Shown piece by piece: positions 9,171-20,579 of a DNA stretch of 64,000 nucleotides (position 1 is its first letter; every line of letters starts with the position of its first letter). Made by a program: the position numbers and the translations under genes. Source of the DNA: Nissolia schottii (taxonomy: Eukaryota; Streptophyta; Magnoliopsida; Fabales; Fabaceae); contig QANU01087054.1 in assembly GCA_003254905.1 (NCBI GenBank), positions 3,292 to 67,291 of the forward strand. Reading direction: 5' to 3'. Under the pieces are notes generated by a model that had not been told where the DNA came from, made no database searches, and saw nothing but the letters and a program-made list of their open reading frames with translations.

Positions 9171-11895
9171 CACTCGGCGCTTACCTCCTGGCTTATTTTC
9201 TCTCATTCTCTTACATTCATCCCAAGTTCACACCACATATTCCAACAGTACCCGAGCAACAACATGAAACAACGTGAATATATCCAGCATGCAACAACAT
9301 TATTTATCCTCATAGCACTTCTAATTTTCCTACTACAAATACACACATAAACATACAAATAAACATCCCATAGACAGGGGTGATTGGACTACCCACCTCA
9401 AAGAAGGTTGGTGAGGGGAGTTTGAAGTGAAGCTCTACAAGCCTTGATTTTCTCCAAAGCTTTAGGTCACCTTCCTCCAAGATGAAAACCTTGCACTATG
9501 AGGAGGATGATGAGTTGTTCCTCTTGGTGGTGGCTGTACGAAAATGGAACTAAGATGAGGAGATTTTGGGGGCTGTGTTTCGGGTCTTGGGAGGTGAAAG
9601 AGGATGGGAATGGTGCTTGATTGCTTGGAACAAAGTGGTGGTCTTGGAGCTTGGCTGGAGGTGTGTTTATGGAGGATGTGAGAATGAGGTTTTTGCTTAG
9701 AGTTTTGAGGAGAAGTCTCGGTTTTGAGGGGCTGAATGTGAGGGGGCTCAATTGAATTTTAGGATTTAGAAAAAGGTGATGAATAGTGGGAGGTATGGGC
9801 ATAGGTATGGCTTATGATGTGATTTGGTTAAGTGTGTAAGACAAGTAATGGTGATGTAAGTTTGGAAACATGATTTTGGGGATTAATTTTTGTCCAAAAA
9901 TCTACTCTCCAGCCGTGCAGCCCTCACCCATAGCTGCTACAAAATTTCATTTTCTCCCAGCTCCAATTTTCTCGTATTTTATCACTCGCAATATCGGTGC
10001 GTCGCGCACGGTTGTCCGAAAAATATTCCGTTTATACTATACCGTTGCGATCCTCTAATTTTCCCCTACTTAAAGGTATTAATATTTAAAGACGTTTGTG
10101 AATTTTTCTCCGGAAGAGTATTTTCACAGACACCTTTTATACGTCAGAAAATTCTATCGGCGTATCGCGGCCGTTCGGTTGTCGACCGAACTTCCTATCG
10201 CGACACGTCTTATTTCCTAGGGATACTCTACGTAATAATTTCCCATCTTAATTCTCAAATCATGATTAGAAAATTAATTTAATAATTACGTTTACAATTA
10301 TTTCTCTAAGAAAAAATCGAGATGTTACACTGAGCGGCGTGACCTGAACCCGTGAGAAAGGTTTGGCACAAGGCTAACTGAGTAGCCAGGGAATCCCTCA
10401 TGGGCGTTGAGTGACCTAGCCAGGGCGCTGAGCGGCCTAAGGAATCCTATGTTACTAAGTTAACTTTGAGCCGAGGAGTTCTCATGAGCCCGCACGTTCT
10501 AACCCAGCATCGAGTCTTTAAAAGTATACTCATAACGAAGTAAATGATTATGTGATTTATGTTGTGCTTTTAAATAATTTGCATCATGAGGATTCGGTCG
10601 TCAGTAAGGCGTAGGACGACTATAGATAACTATAGGTTAAAGTCACCTAATTGTATTAAGATAAAGAATGAACCTAGGGAACCAGTTAAGTCTAAAGACG
10701 GGCCTTGGCCACAGAGGGTCGGAGTAGCCTGAAGTTATGACATAGTTATGTAATAGGAATCCTTCTCTTGGCACGTCACACTGACAAGCCTCTTTCTAGT
10801 CTTGCGAGTAGAACTGGTTTATGATGATGATTCGCAGACAGTGATCTGAATACAGGTTTCAACCTGGAGAGAGAAAAGAACGTAAGGAACAGAACAAGAG
10901 CTTTTACGTCATGACGGATAAAAGACAAGAATGATGTCCACGAAGTTCGGATAGTTGCATAAAAAGACAAGAATGATGTCCACAAAGTTCGGGCAGCTGC
11001 ATTTCATGTCCCCAAGGGACCCCAGAAAGTCGCCCACGAAGTTCGAGTGCCGAGAAGTCGTCCTCATATCTTGGACGCACACGAGCCCTCGCCTGCCAGT
11101 GCTACCACCAGGGTACACTCCCACCATTCACTTGTGGTAGGGTTATAAGTGGTTGCGGTTGTATAGGGATGACGATCCCGCAATCAGCAAGGGGGTGTGG
11201 GCATCCAGCAGCGAAAAGGACGCAGCCATAGGCGCGTAAGAGAACCCTTCCCCCAGACATGCATTAAAGATTTCTTGATGAATGTTGTATGTATATGTAT
11301 GTGTAAGTAGGTCTACATGTAACGAACGTCACGAGGTAACATCTCGAGTAGAAGAACATGGGTACGTGGTGCAGTATCACAAGGCCCTAACGGTATAGGC
11401 TAGGAAGCACGGAACTATGTAATTAGGTTAAGCAAGATTAGGTTTCCCCACGATCACTTAGTAATGTAGATAAAGCTACTCAAGCCTAGTATGGATAATA
11501 ATCAGTAGGGGTATTAGTATGAGTCGACACTTAGAGACCCCCTGAGCAGCGGAATCATAATTGAAGTGAAACGAATAGGTATTCCCCGAAAGTCCCCACT
11601 GAGGATGTAATGTTCTCACCCCCACTTCGTTATGATTCCAGGCAGGAATACGTGGCACGCCGCGAGGACCAGAGCACACTTTGGAACGAGGTTGAGAACT
11701 TTTACTGTAGCTGGAGCCCCTGAGCCAAGACATTGCAAATGAGCAACCAGTGCTACCGTTTGAGAGGCAAGCAGAGCAAGAATGAGTGATGTGTAGCGTG
11801 TAACAGTCACACGGTCTAGTCAGGCCGTTGGCGACTAAATGTGGTAAATGTAAATTATAATATTACCTAACTGTGTGGTTGTATTCTGGACCGAT

Positions 11896-12127
11896 TGATA
11901 AGTCAATTTTATACCCTAATTTATTACTCTATAAGTGAGCAAATGCATACTAAAATGTGTAGGTTTAATACTTAATCAATACGTTTTTACACATTGTCCT
12001 CTTTTGAGAGAAATTAAGGAAAACGACAAAATAAGGTATTAATTCTCTTCGAATGTAATATCTCTTTTGTAGTTTTTTATTTTGAATTACAGGGAATGAA
12101 TGTCTAGGAGGATCAATGAAGATGTGA
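11896..12127 (+). mobile_element. 5' fragment of an Athila/Tat-type LTR
   Basis: Matches the first 230 or so bases of the solo LTR at 19111-20579, starting TGATAAGTC, with the shared stretch ATACTAAAATGTGTA. It stops abruptly at the ambiguous base at 12128. The remaining 1.2 kb and any right target-site copy are absent. Confidence 0.65.
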
Positions 12128-12128
12128 N
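12128..12128. other. ambiguous base (N)
   Basis: The only N in the window. It coincides with the point where the LTR copy starting at 11896 breaks off, so it may mark an assembly join rather than a single uncertain base. Confidence 0.9.
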
Positions 12129-12185
12129 AACAACCCTATAATCAGTGTTACGATTAGAGCGTAAGCTGAAAGTAGGGGTGTTACA

Positions 12186-13183
12186 GTTACCCACTTCCTG
12201 AGGGCTGATTCGGTGATGAGAAGGATGGGGGAGAGCAGTCCTCTAAGCATTAAGCGCGATCCAAGCTTCCGGCAGAGTTTTTACAGGGTGACAGCGGCAC
12301 ACACGGGCAGAGTTTCCCCTAGCTCCAGAGAGAATTTCTCTTGAAAATTTTTTGAAAATGAAGGGCTATTTATAGCCAAAGATCTTCCCTTAAAAATTAC
12401 CATTTTGCCCCTTGGAATAATTACCATTTTGCCCTTTTTATTTTCTTTAAGAATTAACTAATTCAAAAGATAATTAAGGGGTCAAATCAATGAATAGTAA
12501 ATGAAAATTTTAATATTTTTCCTTACAAATCTGATTCCCACGTGCTGGTGACCAACTTTGACCGTCTCTCGGTCCCATTTCGCTCGTGTTTTGTCGCTCG
12601 CAGTGCCGGTGCGTTGCGCACGGTCGTTTGAAAAATATTCCGCTTATACCATCGCGATCCTCTAATTTCTCCCTACATGGGAATATTATTGGTTTAAGGC
12701 ATTTGTGAATTTTTCTCCGGAGGAGTATTTTTCACAGATACCTTTAACACGTCGTCGAGCCACGGTGACCGCAGACCGCTGTTCTGCTCGTGGTTTCGTT
12801 ACTTCCCGACCTTCCCAATGGGGTGGTGGGACTATTCTAAGGTGTCTGAAACTTTTCCCTGGTACCGGTTGGGTTTCCAGAGACTCGGGGCTCTCTGCTC
12901 AATTTTACAAGCTAAACGGGACAAAACAGGGTTGTTCTAGTGTCTGCAGAATCGTCCGAAACTGAGCAAAACTCTGTTTTTTCGACAATCTGGACTTACC
13001 ATCCAATCCTAAGGGCCATAAGGGATTGTTTAAATGAAACGGAATTCGTAAAAGCTAAACCGAAAATCTTCTACAGACACGTCTGTCCTAAGGGTTTAGG
13101 TTTCTACCTGGTTAACCCGTATAAGGGCTTATATGGGTATTTCTCCTATGAAATTCTTACTAAGGAAAAAGTGGGATGTTACA
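12186..13183 (-). repeat. 3' LTR of the gag-only chromovirus (right portion)
   Basis: Matches 25365-26362 at roughly 90 percent by eye and ends GGGATGTTACA against the polypurine tract. The rest of the LTR lies beyond the insertion that ends at 12185. GTTAC at 12186-12190 is the right copy of that insertion's target duplication. Confidence 0.8.
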
Positions 13184-13198
13184 TTCCACCCCCCTTAG
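13184..13198 (-). other. polypurine tract of the gag-only chromovirus
   Basis: Minus strand CTAAGGGGGGTGGAA directly precedes the LTR start TGTAACATCCC. Position and composition are as expected for plus-strand priming. Confidence 0.8.
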
Positions 13199-13344
13199 AA
13201 AAATTTCGACCTCGAAATTTCAGCGTCACTAAAATTTTCGAGTATCCTTCTTTCGCAATTAAGGTTCCTACTCCTTACTATTCACGTACCTTAGGTGAGG
13301 TGTTGCTCTGGCTGCTAGAACGGTTGGGCTGCAAGTAGGGCCAT

Positions 13345-14442
13345 TTTGCATTGTTTAGCGTAGTGTCCATTCTTTCCGCACTTGAAACATACCTGTTTCC
13401 CGACTACACAAATCCCTCTATGTAACTTGCCACACCTCTGGCAATGTGAGTTACTATCCCTTACCATTCCGCATTGCTTGACGTGATTACCACTGCCTCC
13501 TCATTTGAAGCACGTCTTTCTTCCAGCCAGAAGAATTCCCGTGTGTAGCTGGCTACCTTTCTGGTAAGGTGGGTAGCTTCCTTCTCCGTGTGGCTCTTCA
13601 TGAGTATCTCACCCTTGGGAGTTTCCTTCTGGTGGGTATTGGGGGTGCCAAATCCTTCTACTCTTCTGGTCCTATGAGACATTCCCTTGCTCGGCGATCC
13701 TCCTCTTATTCCTCTCGCTGCTCACCTTTGCCAAGTCCCGGTTGGCCTCCTCCTGAGCCAAACATGTATTGACGAGGGTTGCGTAATCTCGTATACCAGA
13801 TGCATTCAGGAATACCAGCAGTTCTGGCTTCAATCCAAGCTGGTATTTCCCGCACTTCCAACTTTCATTAGGGTGGAGCTTGTAGTCTTGTGAATACCGG
13901 CAGAGTCTCTCAAATGTTGTTGTATACTCCGCGACGGTCATTGCTCCCTGCTTAAGCTCTAAACATTCTACCTCTTTTCGGTCCTGTAGCTCCTGAGGAA
14001 AATACTTATCCATAAACACTGTCTTAAACTAGTTCCAAGTAACCCGAAGATCATCATTTGCGAACAGGGGCCTGGTCATATCCTACCATTCCCCTGCTGC
14101 TCCCTCTAACTTCCTTGATACGAACATAACCTTCTGAGGGTCAGTACAGGGAACATCCTCGAAAATATGCTCCATTTTTTGGATCCAGCCATGGACCAGG
14201 TCTGGGTCCATTACTCCCTCAAAGACCGGTGGTCTAGCTCTGCTGAAGTCCCGATATTTTCGAGCTTCGATCTCCTGCGGCGTTGGCGGTGCATTCCTTT
14301 GAGCGGTGGCCGCTGCTATCTGAGTGGTGGCTTGAGCCATTTCCCTAAGGATGCCTGCGAGATTCGCAGGTTCAGCGTTGCGTCGTGTCCTATCCCTACG
14401 AGGTGGCATGGCTAATTTGTCGTACCTGCACAAACTTAGCAC
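13345..14442 (-). pseudogene. gag: chromovirus Gag, broken by stops and frameshifts
   Basis: The start MPPRRDRTRR lies near 14409. The retrotransposon Gag core follows: RPPVFEGVMDP, KMEHIFEDVPC, then after a stop near 14083 (a Trp codon changed to TAG) FMDKYFPQELQDRKEVECL, YKLHPNE and LVNTCLAQEEAN. A second stop lies near 14020 and a frame break near 13672. The tail (13345-13530) shows three zinc-knuckle units: the first has its second Cys changed to a stop, the second is short (CQRCGKLHRGIC), the third is canonical (CFKCGKNGHYAKQC). Zinc knuckles bind element RNA during packaging. The layout fits the Tekay/Del group of chromoviruses; the exact clade is inferred. It cannot make a full protein. 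Confidence 0.8.
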
Positions 14443-14537
14443 ATGAACTTAGCACATACCACGTAGCAAGGACATACACCGTGTTCATGCCCGAAAGCAT
14501 AGTGTAGCTCAGTCCTCAGGCTCCTTTGGACTAAACT

Positions 14538-14549
14538 GCTCTGATACCA
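14538..14549 (-). other. primer-binding site for initiator methionine tRNA
   Basis: Minus strand TGGTATCAGAGC, the standard plant initiator tRNA-Met primer site, two bases from the LTR end at 14552. It proves that this LTR is the 5' LTR and that the element reads right to left. Confidence 0.9.
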
Positions 14550-15631
14550 AATGAAATACCCTAGCTAACTGTTTACCCGTACGTAGTAAACAATGCTCAC
14601 TAGGTTGTTTTCTGCTTTTGCAGGGTTACTTTTAGCCCCTACTTTTAGCTTGGCAAACATTTCTTATTCAAAAATATGGACCGTTTTCAAAACTTTTACC
14701 TTTCTTACAGAAACTAAGAGCCGTGCGTGTTCGAAAAACATATCAAGATACAAGCGATAGAGTCCCAATGGACTTAAGCGATGATTAACTACAAAATAGC
14801 AGTACTGGAGATGTTACAAGAGAATTAGATAAACATACAAGTATTCGGTCCATAACACCATTACACATTCAAATAATAATACATAATTACATCTTCAAAT
14901 ATACAAGTCATAATACATATAATTTTCATATGAGCTAAGGGAACATCTAATCCCTTGAGCTAATCCCAACACATAAAGCATAGGCTACTGTCCGTTGCTT
15001 CCTCGGAATCCTCTGACGTCCACAACTCTGCTTGTCTTCCAATACCTGCTTCGTCTCGGCATACACGTCATGCTACTTGGAGTCATAAGGTAGTGGGGAT
15101 GAGAACGGTAGGTTCTCAGTGGAAACTGTAGCTCTGACATCTCGTGGTTCATTTAGTTATACTCTAGGCCGTTTAGGTGTTTCTAAGTGAGCATGCATAC
15201 TAACATCCCTACTGATTATTGTCTGGCCTAAGGTCTTGAACAGATTTATCTACGTTACTAAGTGATAAGGGAACTACTCTTGTTTATTAAGTTCTCGTGC
15301 TTGTTACTTTCCTTCGCATACTTACATAGCCGTCTCGAGCGTTCTCTTGACAGTACTTACATCATATTTATTTATCTTCTTAATTATTCATACTCTCATA
15401 CATACATACATTACATATATACATTCATGCACATATCACATACTTTAGTTCTTTCTTTCTTTCTTTTATAGTTTCATACTTTCATCTTGCTTTCATACTT
15501 TTATCTTTCTTTCATACTTTCATCTTTCATATTCCCATACTTTCATACTTTTCTTTCATATTCTTTTCTCTGTTTGATTCAACTTTCCTACAAGCCACCT
15601 ACCGACAGGAAAGTGAATCCGCTGCTAGCCA

Positions 15632-18600
15632 TGAAACACCCTAGCTAACTGTTTACCTGTACGTAGTAAACAATGCTCACTAGATTGTTTTCTGCTTTGG
15701 TGGGGTTACTTCTAGCCCCTACTTTTAGCTTGGCAAATATTTCTTATTCAAAATATGGACCGTTTTCAAAACTTTTACCTTTATTACAGAAACTAAGAGC
15801 CGTGCGTGTTCAAGAAAACCTATCAGGATACAAGCGATAGAGTCCCATCGGACTTAAACGATAATTAACTACAGAATAGCGGTACTGGAAATGTTATAAG
15901 AGAAGTAGATAAACATACAAGTATTCGGTCCATAACACCATTGCACATTCAATTAATAATGCATAATTACATCATCAAGTATACAAGTCATATAATTTAC
16001 ATATGTGCTAAGGGAACATCTAATCCCTTAAGTAAGTTCAAACCATAAAGCCTAAGTTGTTGTCCGTTGCTTCCTTGGAATCCTCTGACGCCCACAACTC
16101 TGCTTATCTTCCGATACCGGCTCCATCTCAGCGTACATGTCATGCTATCCTAGAGTCATAAGGTAGTGGGGATGAGAACGGTAGGTTCTCAGTCGAAACT
16201 ATAGCTCTGCGCTCTCGGGTTTCATTTAATTATCCTCCAGGCCGTTCAGGTGTTTCTAAGTGAACATGCATACTAATATCCCTACTGATTATTGTCTGGC
16301 CTAAGGTCCTGAACAGGTTTATCTACATTACTAAGTGATAGGGGAACTACTCTTGTTTATTAAGTTCTCGTGCTTGTTACTTTCCTTCACATACTTACAT
16401 AGTTGTCTCGAGCATTCTCTTGACGGTACTTACATCATATTTACTTATCTTCTTACTTATTCATACTTCCATACATACATTTTCACATACCTTACATACA
16501 TACATACATTCAAGCATACAACACATACTATAATTCTTTCTTTCTTTCTTTCATACTTTACTCTTTTTGCTCTTTTTATACTTTACTTTCCTTTCATACT
16601 TTCATGCTTTCATACTTTCATATTCTTTTCTTTGTTTGATTCATCTTTCCTGCAAGCCACCTACCTACAGGAAAGTGAATCCGCTGCCAGCTACTTACCG
16701 ACAGCAATCATCGTCCCCTTCCCTGTCATCCACCTACTGACAGGGAAGTGACCCCCTTTCCTGCCAGCTACCTACCGACAGGAAGGTTGTGCATCATTGA
16801 TTCCCCTTCCTTACCAGCCACCAACCGACAAGAAAGTGAATCCGTTGCCAGCCACCTGCCAACAACAATCATAATACATCATTGATTGCCCTTTCTTGCC
16901 AGCCACCTACCGACAACAATCATCGTCCCCTTCCCTGCCATCCACCTGCAGATAGGGAAGTGACCCCTTTCCTACCAGCTACCTACCGACAGGTAGGTTA
17001 TGCATCATAATCGATTCATCTCTCCTGCCAGCCACCTACCGACAGCAGAGTGAACCTGCTGCCAACCACCTACCGACAGCAACATCATCTTTTCTTTCTC
17101 TTTCTCATATTCTTTCATCATATCATCTTTTCTTTCTCATAACATTTCCCCTTTTCTTTCATGTCTTTGCACATATCATGGCATGACTTGTTCCCTAAGT
17201 TCATTTCCATTATAATCTTTACTCATTACTTGATTAACTTCTAGTCCTCTGAATGTACCTTAACATGATGCATGGCATGCTGACATATTACTTTCAGAAA
17301 TATAATCATGAAATCCTACTTATTATGTCACATAGCTCATGTACTTCAGTCATACACATCATATAAATCATAACTTGTTGGACTATGTGCCTCAAGACAG
17401 CTTCCACAAGACTTTCAGGTCTCAGATCGCTCAGCGGTACCTGGGGTTTGCTCAGCGGTCTAGGCCCGATCGCTCAGCGATGAATTGGGACCGCTCAGCG
17501 ATACACTCCGCTCAACGGTACCAAGGACCACTCAACAGTCACTGGCGAATCTGAAACCGATTTCTTTGTTTTCTTTCCTTTCTTTCCCTCTTTTCTCATG
17601 GATGCTCCTTGAGGTTCTCACACATATTCCAATCATCAAAAACCTATCTAATCTAGGTCACAAGACCCTTCAGAATCATCTTCCTAAGTCCTAGCATAGG
17701 TTCTAACATACATAATCATAAATAAACATAGAAGCATACACATACACATAAACAAACACAACCACCAAGGAGGTGAGTAAGCCATAGTTACCCACTTTCT
17801 TGAGGCTGATTCCGTGATGAGAAGGATGGGGGAGAGCAGTCCTCCTAGCCTTGAGCGCGATCCAAGCTTCCGGCAGAGTTTCTGTAGGGTAACCGCGGCG
17901 CACGCGGACAGAGTTTCCCCTAGCTCTCAAGAGAATTTCTCTTCTTCCACATTCTAAATATGGGGGCTATTTATAGCCAAAATTCTGGTCGCAAAAATTA
18001 CCCTTTTGCCCCTTAGAATAATTACCATTTTGCCCTTTTTATTTTCTTTAATAATTAATTAATTCAAAAGATAATTAAGGGGTCAAATCAATGAATAGTA
18101 ATTGAATATTTTAATATTTTCCCTTTCCAATCTGATTACCCACGTGCTGGCTGCCTTCTTTGACCACCTCCCGATCCCATTTCGCTTGTGTTTTATCGCT
18201 CGCAGTGCCGGTGTGTCGCACACGGTCATCCGAAAAATATTCTGCTTATACTGTCGCGATCAACTATTTTCCCGCTACATGGGAATATTATTGGTTTAAG
18301 GCATTTGTGAATTTTTATCCGGAGGATTATTTTTCACAGATACCTTTAACACGTCATCGAGCCCCGGTGACCGTAGACCGCTGTTCCGCTCGCGGTTTCG
18401 TCACTTCTCGACTTTCCCAATGGGGTCGTAGGACTATTCTAAGGTGTCTGAAACTTTTCCCTAGTACCGGTTGGGTTTCTAGAGACTCGGGGCTCTCTGC
18501 TCAATTTTACTAGCTAAACGGGACAAAGCGGGGTTATTCTAGTGTCTGCAGAATCGTCCGAAACTGAGCGGAACTCCGTTTTTCCGACAGTCTGGACTTA

Positions 18601-18786
18601 CCATTCAATCCTAAGGGTCATAAGGGACTCTTTGAGTGACATCGGAATTCCCAAACACCACCCCAAAAATCTTCTACAGACACGTCTGTCTTAAGGGTTT
18701 ACGTTTCTACCCGGTTAATCCGTGTAAGGGCTTCTATGGGTATTTTTCCTGTGAAATTCTTACTAAGGAAAAAGTGGGATGTTACA
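15632..18786 (-). mobile_element. solo LTR of the same chromovirus family, TSD AGCCA
   Basis: A complete 3155-bp LTR, TGAAACACCC to GGGATGTTACA, with AGCCA at 15627-15631 and 18787-18791. It landed in a sister LTR, so the first 1.08 kb appears twice in a row and could be mistaken for a tandem duplication. It includes a CCACCTACCGACAG minisatellite (16640-17060), CGCTCAGCGG motifs (17425-17540), a partly eroded hairpin (16403-16426) and a small acidic open frame after the acceptor-like motif near 16160. Confidence 0.9.
16640..17060. repeat. minisatellite, unit CCACCTACCGACAG with variable spacer
   Basis: About ten units of 35-50 bases, each with GCCAGCCACCTACCGACAG or a variant, alternating GGAAG- and CAATCAT-type spacers. 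A shorter version in the host LTR continues at 18787-18930. The cassette occupies the same LTR position as different minisatellites in other copies. Confidence 0.8.
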
Positions 18787-19110
18787 AGCCACCTACCGAC
18801 AGCAATCATTCCTCGTCCCCTTCCTTGCCAGCCACCTACTGACAGGGAAGTGACCCCTCCTACCAGCCACCTACCGACATGAAGGTAGTACATCATCGAT
18901 TCCCCTTTCCTGCCAGCCACCTACCAACAACAATCATCATCTTTTCTTTCTCTTGCTCATATCATTTCCTCTTTTCTTTTTTTCTCATAGCATTTCATCA
19001 TATCGTCATCTTATCTTTCTCATAACATTTCTTCTTTTCTTTCCTTTCTTTACATATATCATGGCATGACTTGTTCCCTAAGGTTCATTTCCATTATACT
19101 CGTTACTCAT

Positions 19111-20579
19111 TGATAGGTGTATTTTGTACCCTATTTTATTATTCTATAATTGAACATTGTATACTAAAATGTGTAATTTTAATACTTAATTAATATGTTT
19201 TGCACATTATCCTCTTTTGTGAAAAATTGAGAAAAATGCAATTTTAATCACTACTTTATCTTAGAATTTAATGTGTAGATTTCTTTTGTTCTTTTTTAGT
19301 TTTCTATTTTTATTACAGAAAATAAATTGTAAAGAGGATCATTGAAGATTTGAAGGAGAATTGATAAGATATAAATTTTAAAGAAGAGATTTGAAGAGAA
19401 GATTGAGGCCAATAAATGCGAGATTAAATTCAAATTCAAAAAGATTTGGTCAAAGATTTGCTGAGGATTTTTAACGCTGACTTTGCCACGGATTTTGCGC
19501 CAGGATGAAGATTGAATCTCGATTTGACATCAACTACAAAGTTGTAGATCTATCTCTTAGCTTTAATTGGAGATTTGAATCACCTCAATCCGATATCGGT
19601 AGCCAAAGTTATCGCGATTTTACTGACTGCTGTGCAAAAGTGCGAGAATTACTTCCACTTTTAGCCAATCCTCTACAAATAAATATCCTCTCTCAACAAC
19701 TTGGAGAGAACTTCATACTCAGCCTCCACTTTTATTTTCTGCACTTTTCTCTTTTCTTTTATGCACTTTAGGTTGATGTTAGTAGTGCTTAATTCTTAGT
19801 TCTTGAAGGATTTGCGAATTTCTCCCGTTATTGCATTCAGGTTTTGTCACTTTAATTCTCTATTATTTTTCCACTCTCTTATTCTTTATTTATTATGAGT
19901 TTTTATCCTCCACCCATGGAGGAGTAGTTTCTTAATATCTTGCATGCGGTAACTCTAGATTAGGATTAATTCGAGGTCTTGTGCTTAATGTTTATTCATG
20001 ATTTGTTCCGCCTATGATTAATAATATAGCGATTGCATGTTATTGGTTAAGGTTAATTCTAGGTTGATAGATCTTGACGATTGTAAGATTTATTGATTTA
20101 GGATTTGGGAACTTTTTGGGGAACTAATTAGATTTAATTAGGTTGTGCAATTGGAACATAATTGATATAGGTTTTTAATGCTGAGATCTTAGTTTTAATT
20201 CCTATATTAATAAATGCTTAGGGGATTGACGATCGTAGTCTCTTAGGTGAATTGCGTATTAGTTAGAGATTTCAACTAATAAACAACATCCCCCTAATGA
20301 ATAATTAATTAGGAACCAATGACAATTAATCCTTGATCTAGAAACACTGTATGCAAGATATTGCTTTTTTTTTATCATTGTTAACTTACTTTTATTTTGC
20401 TTTCCTTTTATTATTCATCAATCCAAACCCCCCTTTTAATTGCAATTTTAATTGGTTCTAATTGCTTCCTTGAGAGACGACCTAGGTTAGCCCCCTTTAC
20501 TACGTTTTTGGGGTTGATTTAGTTTTATAAATTATTATTTGATTGCGCACTGAAATTAACAACGTTTTGGTGTGTGTCA
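19111..20579 (+). mobile_element. solo LTR, Athila/Tat-type (1.47 kb), TSD CTCAT
   Basis: Starts TGATAGGTG, ends GTGTGTCA, flanked by CTCAT at 19106-19110 and 20580-20584. The right part has GAGAGACGACCTAGG and a closing GTTTTGGTGTGTGTCA similar to Athila/Tat LTR ends. No internal sequence. A truncated relative lies at 11896-12127. One open frame of 88 codons (19505-19771) has no recognisable domain. Confidence 0.8.

Larger units (their letters stand above)
6717..10329 (-). mobile_element. solo LTR of a large-LTR gypsy family (3.6 kb), TSD CTGAG
   Basis: Begins TGTAACACCC and ends GATGTTACA, flanked by identical CTGAG at 6712-6716 and 10330-10334. By similarity of its right end to the known 5' ends of related LTRs (TGTAACATC followed by a T-rich run and TTAG), the element reads right to left. 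It is collinear with 32927-39874 once the insertion in that copy is removed. Contents: a small open frame at 7194-7577, a minisatellite at 7840-8050, and a long CCGCGGAACCC array at 8380-9170. No internal retrotransposon domain or second LTR, so it is a solo LTR left by recombination. Confidence 0.85.
6235..12185 (+). mobile_element. plus-strand gypsy LTR, interrupted, start off-window
   Basis: Two pieces (6235-6716 and 10330-12185) form one LTR once the solo LTR at 6717-10329 is removed. Its beginning lies left of the Athila-like element. It contains the LTR-internal marker GTGGGTAG near 6293, CGCTGAGCGG motifs at 6520-6720 and 10330-10440, a minisatellite built on GATGTCCACnAAGTTCGG at 10930-11060, and the acceptor-like motif TTATGATTCCAG near 11632. 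It ends GGGGTGTTACA at 12185, followed by GTTAC, the right copy of its target-site duplication into the older chromovirus LTR that resumes at 12186. No coding capacity beyond a possible short frame after 11643. Confidence 0.7.

Noticed and set aside
8376-9277. Chain of overlapping open frames on the plus strand
   Set aside because: They cross a GC-rich minisatellite, occur in several frames at once and show no domain; they follow from repeat composition.
14552-16700. Apparent 1.08 kb tandem duplication of an LTR start
   Set aside because: AGCCA flanks the second copy on both sides (15627-15631 and 18787-18791), so it is a complete solo LTR inserted in its sister, not a tandem duplication.
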